A stretch of 64,000 bases of DNA. It comes from Lysinibacillus sp. PLM2. GTDB lineage: Bacteria; Bacillota; Bacilli; Bacillales_A; Planococcaceae. The DNA is taken from the NCBI GenBank assembly GCA_023168345.1, contig AP025689.1, positions 556,001 through 620,000 of the forward strand, in the 5' to 3' direction. The notes under the pieces were generated by a model that had not been told where the DNA came from, made no database searches, and saw nothing but the letters and a program-made list of their open reading frames with translations. Positions 61,320 through 64,000 of the stretch are shown one piece after another (the first letter of the stretch is position 1; each line of letters begins with the position of its first letter). Made by a program: the position numbers and the translations under genes.

Positions 61320-61596
61320 TCAAAGGAAACTTCTGTTTATAAAAGGTAGAGGGGACACAACTCTATTATTTTTTAATATGAGGCCAAAACTTATTATTAT
61401 TAAACAAATTATTAAAGTAGTAAGATAGAAATGATTTTTATGAGAGCTTCAGTTGCAATGTCCTTAACACTCGTACGCGATTTTGTTAAGCTATCTACTG
61501 TAAATCAATTAGAAAATCCTAAGTAGTTTTTAAGGAATGGTATTTTAGGAAGAAACGAATACTAAGCTAAAGAGATTTAAAAAAGGAGTGCTATTC

Positions 61597-62532
61597 ATGC
61601 GTGCAGTTGTTATCAATGAATATGGTAATAAAGATGTGTTAGTAGAGCAGGAGTTACCGAAACCGGAAATAAAGGCAAACCAAGTACTTGTGGAGGTTTA
61701 TGCAACATCCATTAACCCAATTGATTGGAAGCTTCGTGCGGGTTATTTGAAAGCGATGCTAGATTGGACATTCCCGATCATCCTTGGTTGGGATGTTGCT
61801 GGGAAGATTGTTGAGGTTGGAGACGAGGTGAAACATTTTCAGGTCGGGGATGAAGTATTTGCGCGACCAGATACTACTCCGAATGGAACATACGCGGAAT
61901 TTACAATTGTAGATGAAGATTTACTGGCTAAAAAGCCTAGTAACCTAACATTTGAAGAGGCTGCCTCTATTCCGTTAGCAGGCCTAACTGCTTGGCAATG
62001 TTTAGTAGATGAGACAAAAGTAAAGCAAGGAGATAAAGTGCTTATCCAAGCTGGAGCTGGTGGTGTCGGAAGTTTGGCCATACAAATGGCAAAACATTTA
62101 GGTGCCTATGTTGCTACTACCGCAAGTGGAAAAAATGAAGGATATGTAAAACAGCTAGGTGCAGACGAATTCATAAATTACCGTGAACAGCAATTTGAAG
62201 AAGTATTAAGCGATTATGATGTAGTTATAGATACAATGGGTGGCGAGATTTTAAATAAAAGCTTCCAAATATTAAAACCAGGAGGCAGGTTAGTAACAAT
62301 TGCCGGACAACCTGATCCAGCTTTAATGGAAAAGCATCAAGTTACGGCAAGCTCCTATTGGTTAACGCCAAATGGGAAACAGTTAGCTGAAATAGGTGAA
62401 CTACTGGAAAAAGGAATCGTTAAGCCACAAGTCGGTAGTGTTTTTGGCTTTTCAGCAGAGGCGTTACAAGAAGCACATGAGCTAAGTGAAACAAATCATG
62501 CTAAAGGGAAAATCGTCATTAAAGTGAAATAA
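61597..62532 (+). CDS. NADP-dependent zinc-free MDR oxidoreductase (quinone reductase-like)
   Basis: The 311-residue enzyme starts at ATG 61597 after AAAGGAG. Motifs: SINPIDWKLRAGYL, ILGWDVAGKIVEVGDEV, NADPH site VLIQAGAGGVGSLAIQMAKHLGA and ANHAKGKIVIKVK at the end. The zinc-ligand residues of true alcohol dehydrogenases are absent. It reduces quinones or enones. It lies downstream of the AraC gene, 280 bp away, so coregulation is possible but not shown. Confidence 0.9.
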   Translation: MRAVVINEYGNKDVLVEQELPKPEIKANQVLVEVYATSINPIDWKLRAGYLKAMLDWTFPIILGWDVAGKIVEVGDEVKHFQVGDEVFARPDTTPNGTYAEFTIVDEDLLAKKPSNLTFEEAASIPLAGLTAWQCLVDETKVKQGDKVLIQAGAGGVGSLAIQMAKHLGAYVATTASGKNEGYVKQLGADEFINYREQQFEEVLSDYDVVIDTMGGEILNKSFQILKPGGRLVTIAGQPDPALMEKHQVTASSYWLTPNGKQLAEIGELLEKGIVKPQVGSVFGFSAEALQEAHELSETNHAKGKIVIKVK

Positions 62533-62637
62533 TTTGGATAGTCCCCACGCATTAACTGTTAGAAGGATTCATCCTAGAAAAAAGAGAACCTCCTAGTAGT
62601 ACAAGATACCATTTAAAAATGAATATTTAATCATTGG

Positions 62638-62666
62638 GCGCTTTCCATAAGGAAATGCGCTTTTTT
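62638..62666 (+). terminator. Terminator hairpin B' after the MDR gene
   Basis: GCGCTTTCC and GGAAATGCGC pair with one bulge around ATAA, followed by six T. It is related in design to AGCATTCC-ATAA-GGGATGCT at 11953. Confidence 0.8.
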
Positions 62667-62717
62667 CTTAATAGATTTAAATTTTAATCCAACTTTTTTT
62701 CACAGCAACAATAAAAA

Positions 62718-62756
62718 ACTGTTGAAAACTCAAAGATATTCGAGTTTATCAACAGT
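62718..62756 (-). terminator. Terminator hairpin A' of the MATE gene
   Basis: On the minus strand ACTGTTGATAAACTC pairs with GAGTTTTCAACAGT, followed by TTTTTT. It resembles hairpin A at 11909-11950. Confidence 0.85.
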
Positions 62757-62785
62757 CAAGTTGTTCATCAGCAAAGTTTATATGA

Positions 62786-64000
62786 TTAGATTGATTCGAC
62801 TACTTCCTTTTCTTTCTGCGGTGTTACTAGTGAATAGCGCTCCCACTTTCTTCCTCGCCATCTAAAGAATACGATGATTGCCCGGCACCATTCATCTGCA
62901 GTGATAGCGAGCCATACACCAACTAATCCCATATCAAGTACGAATACGAGCAAATAGCCAAGAGGCAAGCTCATACAGACCATAGATAAAAATCCGATTT
63001 TTACTGGGAAGCGAGCATCCCCTGTAGCGCGCAATGTATTGATAATGGTAATATTGATCGTTCTACCTGTCTCAAGTAATACACTCAGCAATAGAACAGA
63101 TACACCTAGCTGAATAACCTCTGGATTATCTGTAAATACATCCATCAGCGCTTCACGGAAAAATGTTACGACTGTGACCATAATTAACGTGAAAATCATA
63201 GCGACTTTGACACTAACCCATAGTTGTTGATAGGCCTCTTCTTGTTTACCTGCACCAACTAAACGACCGACAATAATAGAGGTCCCCATTCCAATCGCTA
63301 TAGCAAACAAGTAAGTGAACATCGAAATATTCACAGCATACTGACGAGCGGCCAAAGCCTCTGTGCCTAAATATGTTATATAGTATAAAAATACAACCTG
63401 GCATACTTGATATATAATTTGCTCAAGAGCACTTGGTACGCCGATTGCTAAAATTTTCTTCACATATTCTTTTGGAAATGTAATGAAATTTTTCCATTGC
63501 ACCTTTATTTCAAGCACCTGATAATATAACCAAATGAAAATAAACACGGCAATTAATCGGCTAATTACAGAGGAAATCGCTGCACCTTGCACACCTAGTT
63601 CTGGAGCGCCAAAATGTCCAAAGATTAAAATGTAGTTACCAACAACGTGGATAATATTCATCCCTAAAGATACATACATCGTCTGCTTTGTTTGACCATG
63701 TACTCGAATAATTGCAGCAAGGGAATTAATAATAGCTTGAAGGAAAATTCCCCCTCCGATAATGATTAAGTAACCTTGTGCATGGGTAAGGACATCTCCC
63801 TGTAAATTCATCATGATCATTAAATGACTAGAAAAAATAACGAAAATGGCAGACATAATTAAGCCAACGACTAAATTTAATGATATGGCTAATGCAGAAA
63901 TTTTTGTCGCCTCTATTAATCGGCGTGAACCTAAATATTGTGAAACAACAATTGCAGCACCGTTACCAACTACTTCTAAAATAAGTATCGCAATATGAAT
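62786..64000 (-). CDS. MATE-family multidrug/sodium antiporter, 5' end off the window
   Basis: The frame is open to the right edge, giving at least 404 residues, about 90% of a typical 450-residue MATE protein; the N-terminus is missing. Membrane helices alternate throughout, with VVGNGAAIVVSQYLG near the edge, GVQGAAISSVISRLIAV, LEQIIYQVCQVVF and GTSIIVGRLVGAGKQEEAYQ, all typical of MatE domains. It exports cationic compounds in exchange for protons or sodium. The C-terminus ends with a basic tail, then terminator A'. Confidence 0.9.
   Translation of the reverse strand: MHIAILILEVVGNGAAIVVSQYLGSRRLIEATKISALAISLNLVVGLIMSAIFVIFSSHLMIMMNLQGDVLTHAQGYLIIIGGGIFLQAIINSLAAIIRVHGQTKQTMYVSLGMNIIHVVGNYILIFGHFGAPELGVQGAAISSVISRLIAVFIFIWLYYQVLEIKVQWKNFITFPKEYVKKILAIGVPSALEQIIYQVCQVVFLYYITYLGTEALAARQYAVNISMFTYLFAIAIGMGTSIIVGRLVGAGKQEEAYQQLWVSVKVAMIFTLIMVTVVTFFREALMDVFTDNPEVIQLGVSVLLLSVLLETGRTINITIINTLRATGDARFPVKIGFLSMVCMSLPLGYLLVFVLDMGLVGVWLAITADEWCRAIIVFFRWRGRKWERYSLVTPQKEKEVVESI

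Noticed and set aside
61431-61526. Short frame before the MDR gene with product ending TVNQLENPK
   Set aside because: No ribosome site and no recognisable family; may be a chance frame or a small relic.
1-64000. CRISPR arrays, tRNA or rRNA genes, prophage or a classical defence island
   Set aside because: No regularly spaced repeats, cloverleaf or rRNA signatures, phage structural genes or recognised defence gene clusters were seen.

Overview
The window is AT-rich DNA from a Gram-positive endospore former, most likely a Bacillales member near Lysinibacillus, Solibacillus or another Planococcaceae/Caryophanaceae genus. The signs are strong AGGAGG-type ribosome binding sites, frequent TTG and GTG starts, a spore sspH gene, DUF2642 proteins, a class Ib nrd operon, an Spx paralog, many intrinsic terminators and GC-rich palindromic intergenic repeats typical of this group. 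There are no rRNA or tRNA genes, no CRISPR array and no intact mobile element. It reads as chromosomal.

Layout. 1-4.1 kb: a minus-strand TPP riboswitch serving a gene off the left edge, a CopC-like protein, and a sulfonate-type ABC transporter operon ending in a cytosolic DsbA-like protein. 4.6-8.1 kb: a frameshifted ClbS/DfsB gene, then a small regulon of a PAT/ArsN1-like acetyltransferase divergent from a cysteine-pair MarR repressor and a cysteine-pair flavoprotein, with matching operators. 8.2-14.5 kb: small membrane and spore genes, a decayed IS1182-type transposase between hairpins, and an acrylyl-CoA reductase-type enzyme. 14.6-17.2 kb: two tandem lipoprotein serpins. 17.4-22 kb: DUF1292, a HAD phosphatase, a tautomerase beside an MFS remnant, DUF4184 and SelO. 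22.1-24.1 kb: an ABC-F antibiotic resistance-type gene behind two leader peptides and three terminator-like hairpins. 24.3-29 kb: a cobalamin riboswitch controlling nrdH-nrdI-nrdE-nrdF, with nrdF split by a 314-nt group I intron, followed by dut.

29-45 kb: assorted genes, including a RecF-like ATPase, an alpha/beta hydrolase, an MFS transporter, a PlsC/PEP-synthase-like pair, tandem M14 carboxypeptidases, heme O synthase, an IS3 remnant, an M20 dipeptidase and an ECF sigma factor. 45-50 kb: an Spx paralog lacking its second redox cysteine, followed by a MarR gene, with twin palindromic operators; an ABC-F translation factor; and a CheY plus GspE-N/CheX-like pair. 50-59 kb: a PseG/SpsG-like protein, an antiporter, an FMN reductase, a coiled-coil protein, and two DUF2642 genes divergent from a glycosyltransferase-glycosyltransferase-pyruvyltransferase operon, probably for surface or spore glycans. 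59-64 kb: an Atu4866/SDR pair divergent from an AraC regulator, a quinone oxidoreductase, and a MATE exporter cut by the right edge.

The most rewarding places are the MarR/flavoprotein/ArsN1-like regulon (5.5-8.1 kb), the two-leader ABC-F control region (22.1-22.6 kb), the group I intron in nrdF (27.8-28.1 kb), the Spx/MarR locus (45.4-46.4 kb), the CheY/GspE-N-CheX pair (48.7-50.0 kb) and the twin serpins. All family calls were made by reading motifs; no database search was run.
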